Source: Manduca sexta (lineage: Eukaryota; Arthropoda; Insecta; Lepidoptera; Sphingidae). From it: a stretch of 64,000 nucleotides of DNA. The stretch covers positions 5,088,920 through 5,152,919 of the forward strand of contig NC_051129.1 in the NCBI RefSeq assembly GCF_014839805.1, in the 5' to 3' direction. Positions 1-12,300 of the stretch are shown one piece after another. Position 1 is the stretch's first letter. Each line of letters opens with the position of its first letter. The translations under genes were made by a program, and so were the position numbers. The notes beneath the pieces were generated by a model. The model was not told the DNA's origin. It saw nothing but the letters and a program-made list of their open reading frames with translations, and ran no database searches.

Positions 1-1744
1 TTAAACGCAACGTCGAAATGAGCCTATATACTTAAACATCGTCAAAACTTATTTCTGTGAAATTACTTATAAGGTAAGTAATTATTGATACCTACTAAGT
101 ATTGATTGTAATTAAAGCAACTAACTTAAATATATAACTCATCAATATACATTACTGAACCGATTTTGCAAACTCTTCGACTAATACGAAGTTACATTGT
201 TCTTGAGTGCTATAGACTCCTTTTTATAAATCCAGGAAAAACTTTTTGACGCGGTTCGACTCGCAGGCAAAAGCTAGGACATAATTCTTGGACTATGACC
301 CGCTTTGGCCGAGATGCACAGCAGAATTAGCGTGCGCAGGGAATGATAGCAAACTAGATTTTCATTAGAATAACTATATAATATACAACTTAGTAACCGT
401 TGGACATTGTTAATCATTCTAATTTGTACAATTCAAATACTTAATATGCAGACAGGTCTGATATAAAGACATAAAGAGGCTTTGTGTTTGACTTTGCAAT
501 CTCAACAATAATACGTGTAACATAGTTACTCCATAGATTTTATATTTATATCTTTAATCTGAGAAAAATAAACACTGGGATCGCAATAAAACCTAACTTC
601 ACAATAAAATAACTTATATTCAACATTTGATCTGCAATATAATGTTAATAGAATAGGTAAGTACAAGAACGGATACAAGGTAGTTATTTGTTTGCACAAC
701 ATCACTGGATAATGACTGCAACATTAGTAAATCTGTCACGACCTGTTCGAGTACAAACAACATGATGTTTTTATTTTAAATTGCGTTTCTTTTAATACGG
801 TATTTAAGATTGTATGTATAGGAATTCGGAATGCATGTTATATTATAGATTCCTTTTGAATGGGTTATAAGTTAAAGGTCTTATCGCCATAGCGTAAAGA
901 GTACCTATCTTTAGTAGGCCGGATGATTGTTTCGAGTGCATGAGATAGCCATCTGTTGTCATTCGATACTCTGAGTTCGATACATTATCTGGACGGCATC
1001 GCGCTTACCATCAGTGGCAGGATAGTCACTTTGTTGTGCCAGGATAATTATAAAAGGCTTTTCTTAATGCACGAAAAATAAAAATATTTTATTAGAACAT
1101 AGTAGGTACTTACCTATTTTATTTGCGGAATAATTTATTGATCATCTTCCATCAACATCTACAATATAGAAAATCGCAATCATTTTCTTGGCCTAGTGAA
1201 ATCGTGGTTAAATTAAACACAAATTCTGTTTCTTTCCCAGTTTGAGTAACAATGAACGAGTTTTCGTTCCGAACTATCAATTGTACTTTGCATCAAATTC
1301 GTCCATTATTATTTCATGGTATGGGAATAATTTGGCTACTCTAGTCGAACCTCTTTTCACCCTCTGCAGATTAAAAGGCTTAATTATTTTATAATCTACT
1401 TATCCTAAGAAGGATTCGTCAACACTTCCTTTATAATTCTCTAACAGGCTTAACAAAAAAGCAGATTTTTGTCTGACATTAAAATCTATTTTCGGACCAG
1501 CTAGTTCTCATCAATTATACGCAGCTAGTAGACCGGAAAGACAATTTACTTTTATAGTTTTTATAGTCATGTCATTATGTTATACATTGTTTATGATAAG
1601 CCATCCATTTACTCACATTAGCATAGTCACATTACCTAGTTAAATCACCATCTGTTTAGATAATTACGTGTAGAGTTGTTTTTGTACTTACAGATATTAA
1701 TGTCGGTACTTAGTAGACAGGCTTTTTCCATAATTAACGACATT
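1..1744. other. Intergenic, no gene seen
   Basis: AT-rich. Holds a Helitron-end scrap (229-277) and a dispersed-repeat scrap (905-1060). No coding signal on either strand. Confidence 0.6.
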
Positions 1745-2952
1745 TAGTCCATTGAAATGTTACATTTTTTAGGCCTTACCTTGCGTTTTTTAGAGGACGC
1801 AATTTTATTTTTTTCAAGTGTAGGGGGGGTCAGTCTAAAGCTAAAACCAAGTTTGTGGGGTCGCCACCCTTGTCCCACGGCCGCCATCTTGAAAATAGGG
1901 GTTGAAATGGTTTTTACGATGTATCTCTTAAACTATTTATCTGACAAAAAAAATGTATAAACACTTTTTGTTGCAAATTAAATTCTCTACAACTTTGATT
2001 TAGTAACTTTTGTCGTAGAACTATAAATAAAAAAGTTATAAGCGAAAATGTTAAGAAATTCAATGTTAAGCAATGTCCATTGCAACGTCATCAGAACGTG
2101 TGTTTATAAGGTTCATAATACTTTTTTTTGTACTCATTAGTACCCAAATACCCAAGGGACAATTAGGGAACAAAAGAACATCTGCCTGCTATTATTATTA
2201 TTATTTCTAACTTCTCTTATTGTAAGAATAGCTGATAATATTGTGTTGAAGTTGTCGTTCAACTTATATCTTTTAGTTGTGCTAAATATTTCTGTACGTG
2301 CGAATGTATTTTATTCTGTTTTTAATTCTGCAGACGATTTCGAATGATTTTAGACACGATTTTAACTTTAGTGAAAACTACTTTTTTTTTATTAGCATTT
2401 TGACTTTTAAGACTTTTAAAAGTCAAAATGCTAATGAAAAACTTACTTAGGACAACTTCAACACAATATTATCAGCTATTCTTACAATAAGAGAGATTAG
2501 AAATAATAATAATAATAGCAGGCAGATGTTCTTTTGTTCCCTAATGGTCCCTTGGGTATTTGGGTATTAATGAGTACAAAAAAGAGTATTATGAACCTTA
2601 TAAACACACGTTCTGATGACGTTGCAATGGACATTGCTTAACATTGAATTTCTTAACATTTTCGCTTATAACTTTTTATTTATAGTTTTACGACAAAAGT
2701 TACTAAACCAAAGTTGTAGAGAATTTAATTTGCAACAAAAAATGTTTATACATTTTTTTTGTCAGATAAATAGTTTAAGAGATACATCGTAAAAACCATT
2801 TCAACCCCTATTTTCAAGATGGCGGCCGTGGGACAAGGGTGGCGACCCCACAAACTTGGTTTTAGCTTTAGACTGACCCCCCCTACACTTCAAAAAAATA
2901 AAATTGCGTCCTCTAAAAAACGCAACCCCAAATGTAACTTTTCAATGGACTA
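1745..2952. mobile_element. Fold-back element with ~500-bp inverted arms
   Basis: Arms 1745-2255 and about 2449-2952 are inverted copies with only scattered mismatches; for example, AAACTTGGTTTTAGC on the right mirrors GCTAAAACCAAGTTT on the left. The ~190-bp centre holds a second near-perfect hairpin (2392-2434). Outer ends are TAGTCCATTGAAA/TTTTCAATGGACTA with a possible 3-bp ATT duplication (1742-1744, 2953-2955). No transposase is seen. It is a long-TIR non-autonomous DNA element of unassigned family. Confidence 0.88.
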
Positions 2953-3153
2953 ATTAGTTTTCTCACTTACACTAAAGTTGTAAATATAACTGATGAACTT
3001 AATTATAATCAGTGCAAAAAAAACTCAAAAACTGCAGAAAGAAGGCATGATTCTCGCTGCTCATAATGCAATGTCTAGACTCGAGAATCAAGCTTTTAGA
3101 ATAGCTGGAGACAGGTAGGACTTTGTTCAAATTCTGAAAGTAAACTAGACTGT

Positions 3154-3564
3154 GACCCCCTTCCCTCTCCGTAGTAGAGGAGGCCCGTGCCCAGCAGTGG
3201 GACAGTATATAATACAGGGCTAATATTATTATTAAAGCGGCGATAGCCTAGTTGGGTGTGGAACGGACTGCCGAGACGAATGTTCGCAGGTTCAAATCCC
3301 AAGGGCACACACCTCTGACTTTTCTAAAAAAATATCTATGTACCTATTCTTTATGAATTATCGCTTGCTTTAACGGCGAAGGAAAACATCGTGAGGAAAC
3401 CTGCGTACTTGCGAAATTCTCTATAGGATTTTACGAGGGTGTGTGAAGTCTACCAATCCGCACTAGGCCAGCGTGGTGGACTAAGGCCTAATCCCTCTCA
3501 GTAGTAGAGGAGGCCCGTGCTCAGCAGTGGGCAAGTATATAATACAGGGCTGATATTATTATTA
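3154..3564 (+). mobile_element. tRNA-derived SINE (family A), dimeric insertion
   Basis: A truncated tail copy (3154-3236) directly precedes a full copy (3237-3564). The full copy has an A box TAGCCTAGTTGG, a B box GGTTCAAATCC and an (ATT)n tail. The pair is flanked by a 13-bp duplication TAAACTAGACTGT (3141-3153, 3565-3577). Confidence 0.9.
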
Positions 3565-4699
3565 TAAACTAGACTGTATAAGTGGTAAACTATTGTCCAT
3601 TTAAAATGGTTCATTTTATAAGAATTTAGACTTTTAAATTTCTTTGTTAACTTATAAGTTATAGGTGGACTAAAAAGTTAGGAATTCAACTATACTGATT
3701 CCTGACATTAGCATGAGCGTTAGCAATCGCATTCGAATAACGCTTCTAGAATCAGTTTGTCCTAGCAAACTAAACTCTAAAATATTTGCTAAACATTCCC
3801 AAATTACCCAAGTCCGATGCAGTTTTCAGATTGCGCGATTTTAATGCAGTGATCGATTGCCAAACGTTGGTAAATTAAAGCATCTTTACTATCGCGAATC
3901 GGCCATTGGCAGTTTGGAAATAGCGCGTCTTGGCTTAAAATAATTTTATAAAGACGACGCTAATATTGATGTTAATTGAGTCTAGTTTCCATGACTGTCG
4001 AAACGTGATCGGGTTTACTGTGACGGCTTGTAATGAGCTACTGATGGTCACGTGGCATGTCTGCATGGTACTTATCTTTTTAAGTTAAAAAGTAATTACC
4101 TATAGCCCTATTATAGCAATTTAAATGTTACCTCTACGGAAAATCGCTACTAGATGTTATGTGATCGCAATAAGTACCTACATTTATACATTTAATTTCA
4201 ATAATAATATGAATATAATATGATATATATTACGTATCCAATTTGTACTAAGTAAGAAGTTCCTTTTTATTGTTCCTACAATGACTGTCTGACGATCGTT
4301 GCCAACTGATAGTTGACTTATGCAAAAATTTACATAAAATAGTGAATTATAAATAGTATGCAAAACATAACAAATAGGTCAAATATCCTATTATGATGTT
4401 ACGTCGCATTCTTTTGCAATAGTGAGTACTTAAGTAAGTTAGTTACCTACCTTGTCCAGGCAGTCCATGATATTACTACTTCAGTGGTTTTTAAGATGGG
4501 TTAAACCTACATTACAACCAAGTACCAACAGTGCCATGGGTTCAATTTATTGAAAAATACCTTGTTTAAATATCTTTTAAAGGAAATGTCATAGCACTGC
4601 AGGTTATAATAGTTTATTGGAGTCTTCAAAACAGTGGAAAGTGAACCCTAGAATCCTATAATATTAGGAGAGGTACTACGAGCTTCCAAGGTGTATATA

Positions 4700-5018
4700 A
4701 TATCAGCCCTGTATTATATACTTGCCCACTGCCGAGCACGGGCCTCCTCTACTACTGAGAGGGATTAGGCCTTAGTCCACCACGCTGGCCTAGTGCGGAT
4801 TGGTAGACTTCACACACCTTCGAAATTCCTATAGAGAACTTCTCAGATGTGCAGGTTTCCTCACGATGTTTTCTTTCACCGTTAAAGCGAACAATAAATT
4901 CACAAAGAATACACACATGATTTTTTAGAAAAGTCAGAGGTGTGTGCCCTTTGGATTTGAACCTGCGGACATTCGTCTCGGCAGTCCGTTCCACACCCGA
5001 CTAGGCTATCGCCGCTTT
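4700..5018 (-). mobile_element. tRNA-derived SINE, family A
   Basis: Full-length copy, tRNA-like head at 5018 and TATAATATCAGCCCTG tail at the left. Imperfect target duplication CCAAGGT(GT)ATATA at 4686-4699 and 5021-5030. An 80-codon frame inside is a SINE by-product. Confidence 0.88.
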
Positions 5019-5061
5019 AGCCAAGGTATATACTTACCTTTGAGTAATATCTTAGAATTAA

Positions 5062-5250
5062 TTAGGTCCAAGAGGTAATAATCTGGTTTATTACTCCTTT
5101 CAAGCAACTACCAAGCGATGTGACGCCTTCTAAATGAATATCTTGATTCCAAGGATCGCAAATATCAATACCATCAGGTATCAGGAGAACTCCTGGGCCC
5201 TGTAGTCTTACGGCAGGGGAAATTAATACTTCGTTACTGTGAATGTCCAT
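5062..5250 (-). other. Unassigned 62-codon open frame
   Basis: Starts MDIHSNEVLISPAVRLQGPG, contains LLIPDGIDICDPWNQDIHLE, and ends ITSWT before TAA. Composition is less AT-driven than random frames nearby. It could be a fragment of a transposon or an exon of an unknown gene; a donor-like GAG/GTAAGT lies immediately upstream. No family recognised. Confidence 0.25.
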
Positions 5251-6151
5251 ACTTACCTCTTGTTAAGTGGGTATTCAAATATTGCAAATGGAGTCCTGTT
5301 GATCTTACTACTAATGCTATCTATCGACACGCGAATGAACTGAACTATTATATTTATTACAGTTTTACGTCGATCAAATAGAGATGGCGCTCATATCCTC
5401 TTAGCTGTGTTCATGTCTTTCTAGGTCAAAACCAGTATTCTAATCAAGCATTTATCCCACTACTAGATAAAGGTCTATTTTAACACACTGTTTAGTTCTC
5501 CCGTGATCTTGATCTCTGGTAATATCAGTTCCTCTAAAAAGTATCAAAATCATCGCGCCATTTTTGTGGGGGTTTAGATACGGTTTACTTGGATAGATAC
5601 TACGTTTATACTTCTTATTAAATAATAAAAAAACAATCTAACCCAAAAACATATTGTATTTCATCATACTTAATACAACAATGTAATATTTATTAAATCT
5701 TAACAATATAAATAATTATCATCTGTTTCCAGATATCCATATTAATTTTTATTATAACGTAACTTAATAAACAAACTTAATACTGCGACAACAACAAAGA
5801 TAAACGAAAGAATGATGTTGACAGTAAATGAAAGAAAACACCTTAATATATAATGGAATTAAACATTAGAATTAACTACTTAACCAACATTAATTGATTT
5901 AAAATGCTTCATTGTCAATTTGTATGTGCGCACTGCGTGTATGAATTACAAAAATAGAATTATAAAAATAATTTGCTTTGACATATTTTATAAGTTTTAT
6001 GCATAGATAAGTAGAAATATAAAGCGTATTTAAAAAAATACACAATTTAATAAACTAATATGTTCCATACCGCAAATATGTGAATGGTATATTAATATCA
6101 TAAAATTATTTGAATTCATACTAATGAGATATAGCCAGCATGCGATTGCAA

Positions 6152-6386
6152 CTAGCAAGCGAGACCGCCGCCCTCATTGCGCTCTAGCTCTCTTCTGACA
6201 TATTCAGCTTGTTTCTCACTCAGACCCAGTTTACCGACTTCTTGTTCGAATTGCGTCATGCCTCCCACACCTACTAAGTAACCGTTCAATCTGGCAGCCA
6301 AGTGCGAGGTCTGGAGCTTCGAAGAATCCAGGCCGAGGCTACGGCAAAGGTCCTTGTGCCCTTGCAGCCTGTATTTTTGATGATAG
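6152..6386 (-). CDS. MsrA: MsrA coding exon 5 and stop
   Basis: Encodes YHQKYRLQGHKDLCRSLGL through the C-terminus RNEGGGLAC, with stop TAG at 6154-6152. A Cys close to the C-terminus is typical of the recycling cysteine in this family. Poly(A) signals on this strand are possible at 5689-5694 (AATAAA), but the 3' end is not fixed. Confidence 0.95.
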
Positions 6387-9300
6387 CTGTCAAAATAACA
6401 AAATATTAAAATAAATTAAACATTTAATGTTTTATATTCTAATAAGCTTTTATTTATGTTTATTGTATGTATGGAAAAATAAAGTATTTAATACATTTTT
6501 TTTTGTCGACTCATGACCGTAAACGTTTTACTAAACAACGTTGAATTTTTTTTGCAAACATACAAATCATTGCCTCGTTTGTTTTGAATCAAACAATCGC
6601 AATTTATAAGGTCAATAAAGGATGCGCATAATAACATTTGATTGCTCAATTGAGTCGGGAATATCTATTACACTTGTCTCCGTACACAGTCCCATGGTCT
6701 GAGTTTGTCAACCCATGCCTGAGCCATCAATTGTTCATTAGACTTGATTTACTCGTGATTGGATGTAATGATAGCAATTTGTCAATAAAAATATGAAAGT
6801 GGTTTCATTTTTGTTCATCAGAATTGAAAACAAAATTAATTGAACAATTTACGTGTACTCTTTGTGTACTTATTTAAACAACTTTCTTTATATAAACACT
6901 AATACAAATCTATATATATAAAAATCAATTGCTGTTCGTTAGTCTCGCTAAAACTCGAGAACGGCTGAACGGATTTATCTTATCTTGGTCTTGAATTATT
7001 CGTGGAGGTCTAGGGAAGATTTAAAAGGTGAGAAAAATTCGAATAATTGCCGGGAAAATCCTCAAAACAGCATTTTTCTATTTCCCATACAAACGTTTTC
7101 TAACTAATACGTAGAGTCAATTTGTAATTTATTACCGCTGCATAAAGTTCAAATTCGCGTGCGCGTTGGAGGATCTAATATCGCGTTCTGAAACTCAACA
7201 AAAGTGAAAGTGAATCGCGAACGCGACAAAATTGCATAGTCTCAAAATACATAGTACATAAATAGTGGTCGGCTTCGAGAAACTCAATTTTAGCTAACTT
7301 CAGTTGTTAATATATAATATATAACTCAAAGGTGACTGACAGTGATATATCAAGGAACAGCCCAAACCATTGGACGGATCGGGCTAAGACTTTACATGCA
7401 TAAAGCTACTATGACGTAGGCATCCCCTAAGAAAGGATTTTGATAAATTCTACCCTTAAGGGGATAAAATAGGGGATGAAAGTTTGTATAAATGTTCTTA
7501 GATTTTCGACTGATTGAACTGAAATTATAGATTGGGGATAAAATTAGTTTGAACCTATAAGTACCGGGAAAATATGTAGCAACACTTTTATCAAACAGTG
7601 GAATTTTATCCTGGAAAACACCTTCACGCGGGCGAAGCCGCGAGCAAAAGCTAGTATTTTATAAATATTGAAAACTTTTGCTAATCCACAAAGAAGATAA
7701 AAAAATAACTCTAATTGCTGGGATTTTTTTAGTAAATCATGAAGTCTTTTTGAGTAGCTACCATCAATGACAAATTGCTGAACTTTGATGTTTAAAAATC
7801 TGCGTCAAACAATATTACTTATAGTATTATCTCCTATAATATTTGGGATATTAGGGTTATCATATTAGTATGAATTAGAGAATGCGAATTATTTTCTAAC
7901 CATGGAAGGAAAGAAGCACCAGGCTATAGGTATTATATACTTAATCTTAAGACAATGCCGATGCATCAAATTATCTTCGAAATTAATATAATATCAGCCG
8001 TGTATTATGTACTATCCCACTGTTTGGCACGGGCCTCCTCTAATACTGAGAGGGATTAGGCCTTAGTCCACCACGCTGGCCTTGTGCGGATTGGTAGACT
8101 TCACACACCCTCGTAAAATCCTATAGAGAATTTCTCAGGTACGTAGGTTTCCTCACGATGTTTTCCTTCGCCGTAAAGCAAGCGATAATTCACAAAGAAT
8201 AGGTACACAGATATTTTTTTAGAAAAGTCAGAGGTGTGTGCCCTTGGTATTTGAACTTGCGGTAATTCATTTCGGCAGTTTGTTCCACAACCAACTAGGC
8301 TATGGCCGCTCATTTTCATTTTCGCTCCTTGAAATTAATAATAAAGGAAAATGTGTGGCTTGAATATCAAACAGATAATTATAATTATTACAATGTAGCA
8401 CGTTCGACATATCTCTAAAAGAAGAGGACCGTGGCCTAATTTTTGCAAATACTTATCTGCATTACCTTGATCATTTGGTTACTCATTGATGTAATAAATT
8501 AGACTAGATAAAGTAATCATTGCTGATGGGCATGCTAATTATAACTAATTGTATGCTGTGATTGTTGTCATTTCTATATTTGATGTATTTTAATGTCATT
8601 AGTCTAAAAGCACTTGGCCTTTGAACCATTCTATCGATCCTCAGAAAAAGGCAACTTTTAGATTTTTTTTATATACGTCAAAGTGGCCCCATTGCACCGG
8701 TTGGTAAGATGAATAAGGTTCCATTGAATGTTGCCCGACGAGAGATGACCCTGGCAGTCGACACAATTATGCCGGCCTGTTGGAACCGGATATACACAGG
8801 CTGATCCCGGAACGCGACACACTTACGTGTGAGACTATGGCGGGTTTCAACACCTTGTGTACGCTGGTTGCTATCCGGGCGGATATAGAATATATCCTAA
8901 TACCGGCAAATTATGTAAAAAAATTATTCAAAAAATGTTTAAAGGCAATGTTATGGGTCCTATTCAATGCAAGAATAATGCCAGTTCAATGAGAAAAGAT
9001 CTTGTAAGTCGCAAAATATAATCAAAATATAATTTCATTCACATAATATAAATAGAAAGAAGGGAGATTGTGTTGATTTATTATAAAAGACCATAAAATA
9101 TACACTTGTCGCGTATTTTTATTGTGCATTCCTCATCGAAACCCTGAGCCCACCAGTTTACTTCACCACAGTAACTGGGCTAGGCAGTAAAAATCTTATT
9201 AATTTTTTTTCGATCAACACTCAAATTTATTCTTTTCTTAAGTATAAGTCACTCCATTGCCGCCCCGTGTGTCCTAATTTTTTATACAGGCCATAAAGAC

Positions 9301-12300
9301 GTCATTGGCCATAATGCCAAGGGCCATAACCTAAATTGATTGATCAGCTTAAATGTCTAATAGCGTAATTAAAATTTAAAGTTTTATTTATGATAGTAGA
9401 AATAATTCACAATTCATTAATTTATTTTAATCTTATGGGGTTAACTTGCAGCCCTAGCGATCTTGGGAAAAGGTTATTAAGTTTTAGTAGTTTCTGTTTA
9501 AGCCAGATGGGTCACCTGCAAAAGTTAGCGGGTAATGATATTTTGAAAACAATGAGTGACTTGCGTGTTGGAGTTAAAAAAGAACAAGTACCAAGACGAA
9601 GTGTCTAGTAAAAACCATATTATAAGACGCCGGAACTATATAAGATGCCAGAACTACCTACACCTATCTACCTATTAAGGGAAGAAGTATATAAAAAACA
9701 CACATCACACCTTAAAACCTGAAAGAGAAGGCAGGGAATAGACATAATGAAGTGTGGACCCTGGTGGAATCTAATCGGTCCCATCCCATGATATGTTAAG
9801 GGGCGAGCCTATCGCCATATTGGGTATGAAAAGTAAACATTAAGGAGCTAAGTACGAATATAATAAGTCCCCGAAAGAATAATATACATACGCCAGGAGT
9901 ATAATATAAAATGCCGTAACTAAATGATAAATGATATTCGAAGAATACAATGAATAAATCCCAGTGAATATTTTTGTAAAAATTGTTAATGTTGGTACCT
10001 ACAGATAAGGAAAGCCTACAATTTTTTTATATTTATAGTTTATTCCAACTTACTCTTCAGCGGGATAAAACGGACCGGCAGGAGCAATCTCTGTACGGAG
10101 TTGTCCGTTGCAGCGAACCTCCATGATTTTGTGGGACGCCTCCGCCGCTTGCCGCTGTTCCTCGTCGTGGTACAAAATCATCGACTGGTACTGGAAAACG
10201 ATTGACGGTTTTTAATGATAATATACATCAATTAAGTCGTCAACAATGCCAGCTTATAGTGGCGATTTTAGAGAATGGCGAACAAAGCAACCACTCAGGG
10301 CCTCGCGCGTGCTAGAGGGAAGATACAATCATTACCCTCTAAACCCTTCCACAATTGGGTAAAAAGGCCTCGCAATGATTTGCCGCCAGACCATCACATT
10401 TAAAGCCGCTATTCTGCTGTCCGCACTAAATCGCCGTTTGTTATCTGCAATAACTAAATTTCAGGATACGAGCCAAAAACAGCGCTAAAAAAAAATAATG
10501 CTCCTTGTTTAGCGTTATTCTAAACTTTTATACATCGACAAAATAGGCCTAATATACACACAACATCACGCATTTTATCCCCGAAGGGGTATGCAGAGGC
10601 GCAACCATGGCACCCACTTTTCGCCAAGTGTGTTCCGTCCCATGATGTGATAGGGGGCGAGCCTATCGTCATATCGGGCACAAATTCCAGACTCCGGGCT
10701 GATACTGAGCAGAAAAACCCAAATATCACTTTGCCCGACCCGGGATTCGAACCCAGGACCTCAGAGCGCTGCCGTACCGCGCATGCAGTACAACTACGTC
10801 ACCGAGGCAGTCTAATATTGCTGATAGTATTACATTTTTAACAAGAATCTGTTCGCCTTTATGGTGAACAGATGACCTAATAAAAGACGTAAGTCGCTGG
10901 ATGCGGGCCGCCTCCGATAGGTGGAACTAGAAATCTTTTGGGGACGCCCATGTTCAGCAGTGGAGATCCTGTGACTAATGATGATGATGTTTATTTTAAG
11001 TTTTGACGCGGTTTTTCGCCTATATACTAAATTTGAGTTTTTGTAGACACCGGCATTTTAATTAGCGGGCGTCAGTATTACTACCTTGTATTACTAGAAG
11101 ACTCCAGGACGCAGGCTGACCCCAGAGGGTCGACGGAACGAGTCACTATGAGTTACTGTTTACAAAATATTTATATCCGAATCTATTTGAGTAGGTATTA
11201 TAAATCAGGCAATGTTGTTGTTTGTAAATATTTTTATTTTATTAATGTGTAGAAAAACAAACATAAACACATTAAAATAATAACGTGACAAAAACAAATA
11301 AATATTCACACAAAGAAAGTAACAGGTATAGCTCATAACAGAGATGACTTTCTGTGTTCGAACAATGTCAAAGTGTTGTTAACATCACTGCTAATAATGT
11401 AGGTAGTCGTAGGCACCTACTCACTCGTTGCCTTTGTTTATTCCATACTCATGGAGTATAAATAAAAAATGCCATTATCTTTGCCAAAGAAATATTCTAT
11501 ATTTGTTCTATTCGAGAAAGAAAGAATTTAAATATAGCTGTTACAAGTTACCTATAAAAAAACGATTTATGCAAAACCTGGGATAGTATAAAATTGATCA
11601 AACTAGTTTTCTAATTACGGCCAAATGTGGCCAAATAATATTTCTATTGCGAATTTATAAATACATTACTGGATAACAATAATGCATTAGGATATTAAAG
11701 GAGTGACTTATAGTACTAGTTCTTTTCTCTTAAAAACCTTAATATACCCATCTTTTTCGTAGGCCATATTTCTTATCAGTTAAAAAAAAATGTTTGTGTT
11801 CCATAATTTTCTGTTGACTATTAAATATTTATTTACCTGTCTCTTTAGTTTGGTAGTCAGTCCATATTCGTGATTAGCCCAAAACATGTCCAACAGATCT
11901 TCATAAGTCACCGACTTAGGATCGTAGTCAATCTCTATCACCTCCGTGTGGTCGCCACTGAAATTAACAATATTTTCATTGTTATTTTTAATACAGCAAG
12001 CTTTAAAATAGCACTATAGGTAAAGCGACAAAATAAATAACCATTTTATCATAATAAAAGTTAAATCTTTGACGGAGCTCTCTACTAAAATAGACATTTT
12101 GTAAAATATGCTATTTTGTACTGTAGTAGGGCTAGTATTTTTTTTGCCTACCTATTATTAATATTTCGTATCCCCTAATTTAAAAGGATCCCTAATGATC
12201 CCTTATTGTCAAAGCATTTTATTTATTCAATAACATTGATTTTTATGGAGAAAATAACAATACTTTCCAATGTGTTGACGCCAATTTCTTGCTGATTTAA

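Larger units (their letters stand above)
2956..6151. other. Intergenic and MsrA 3' flank
   Basis: Apart from the two SINEs and the open frame at 5062-5250, nothing recognisable. 5640-6151 probably includes the MsrA 3' UTR (minus-strand AATAAA at 5694-5689). Confidence 0.5.

Noticed and set aside
10520..10841. Frames at 10520-10841 and 42217-42411
   Set aside because: They lie within SINE family B copies.
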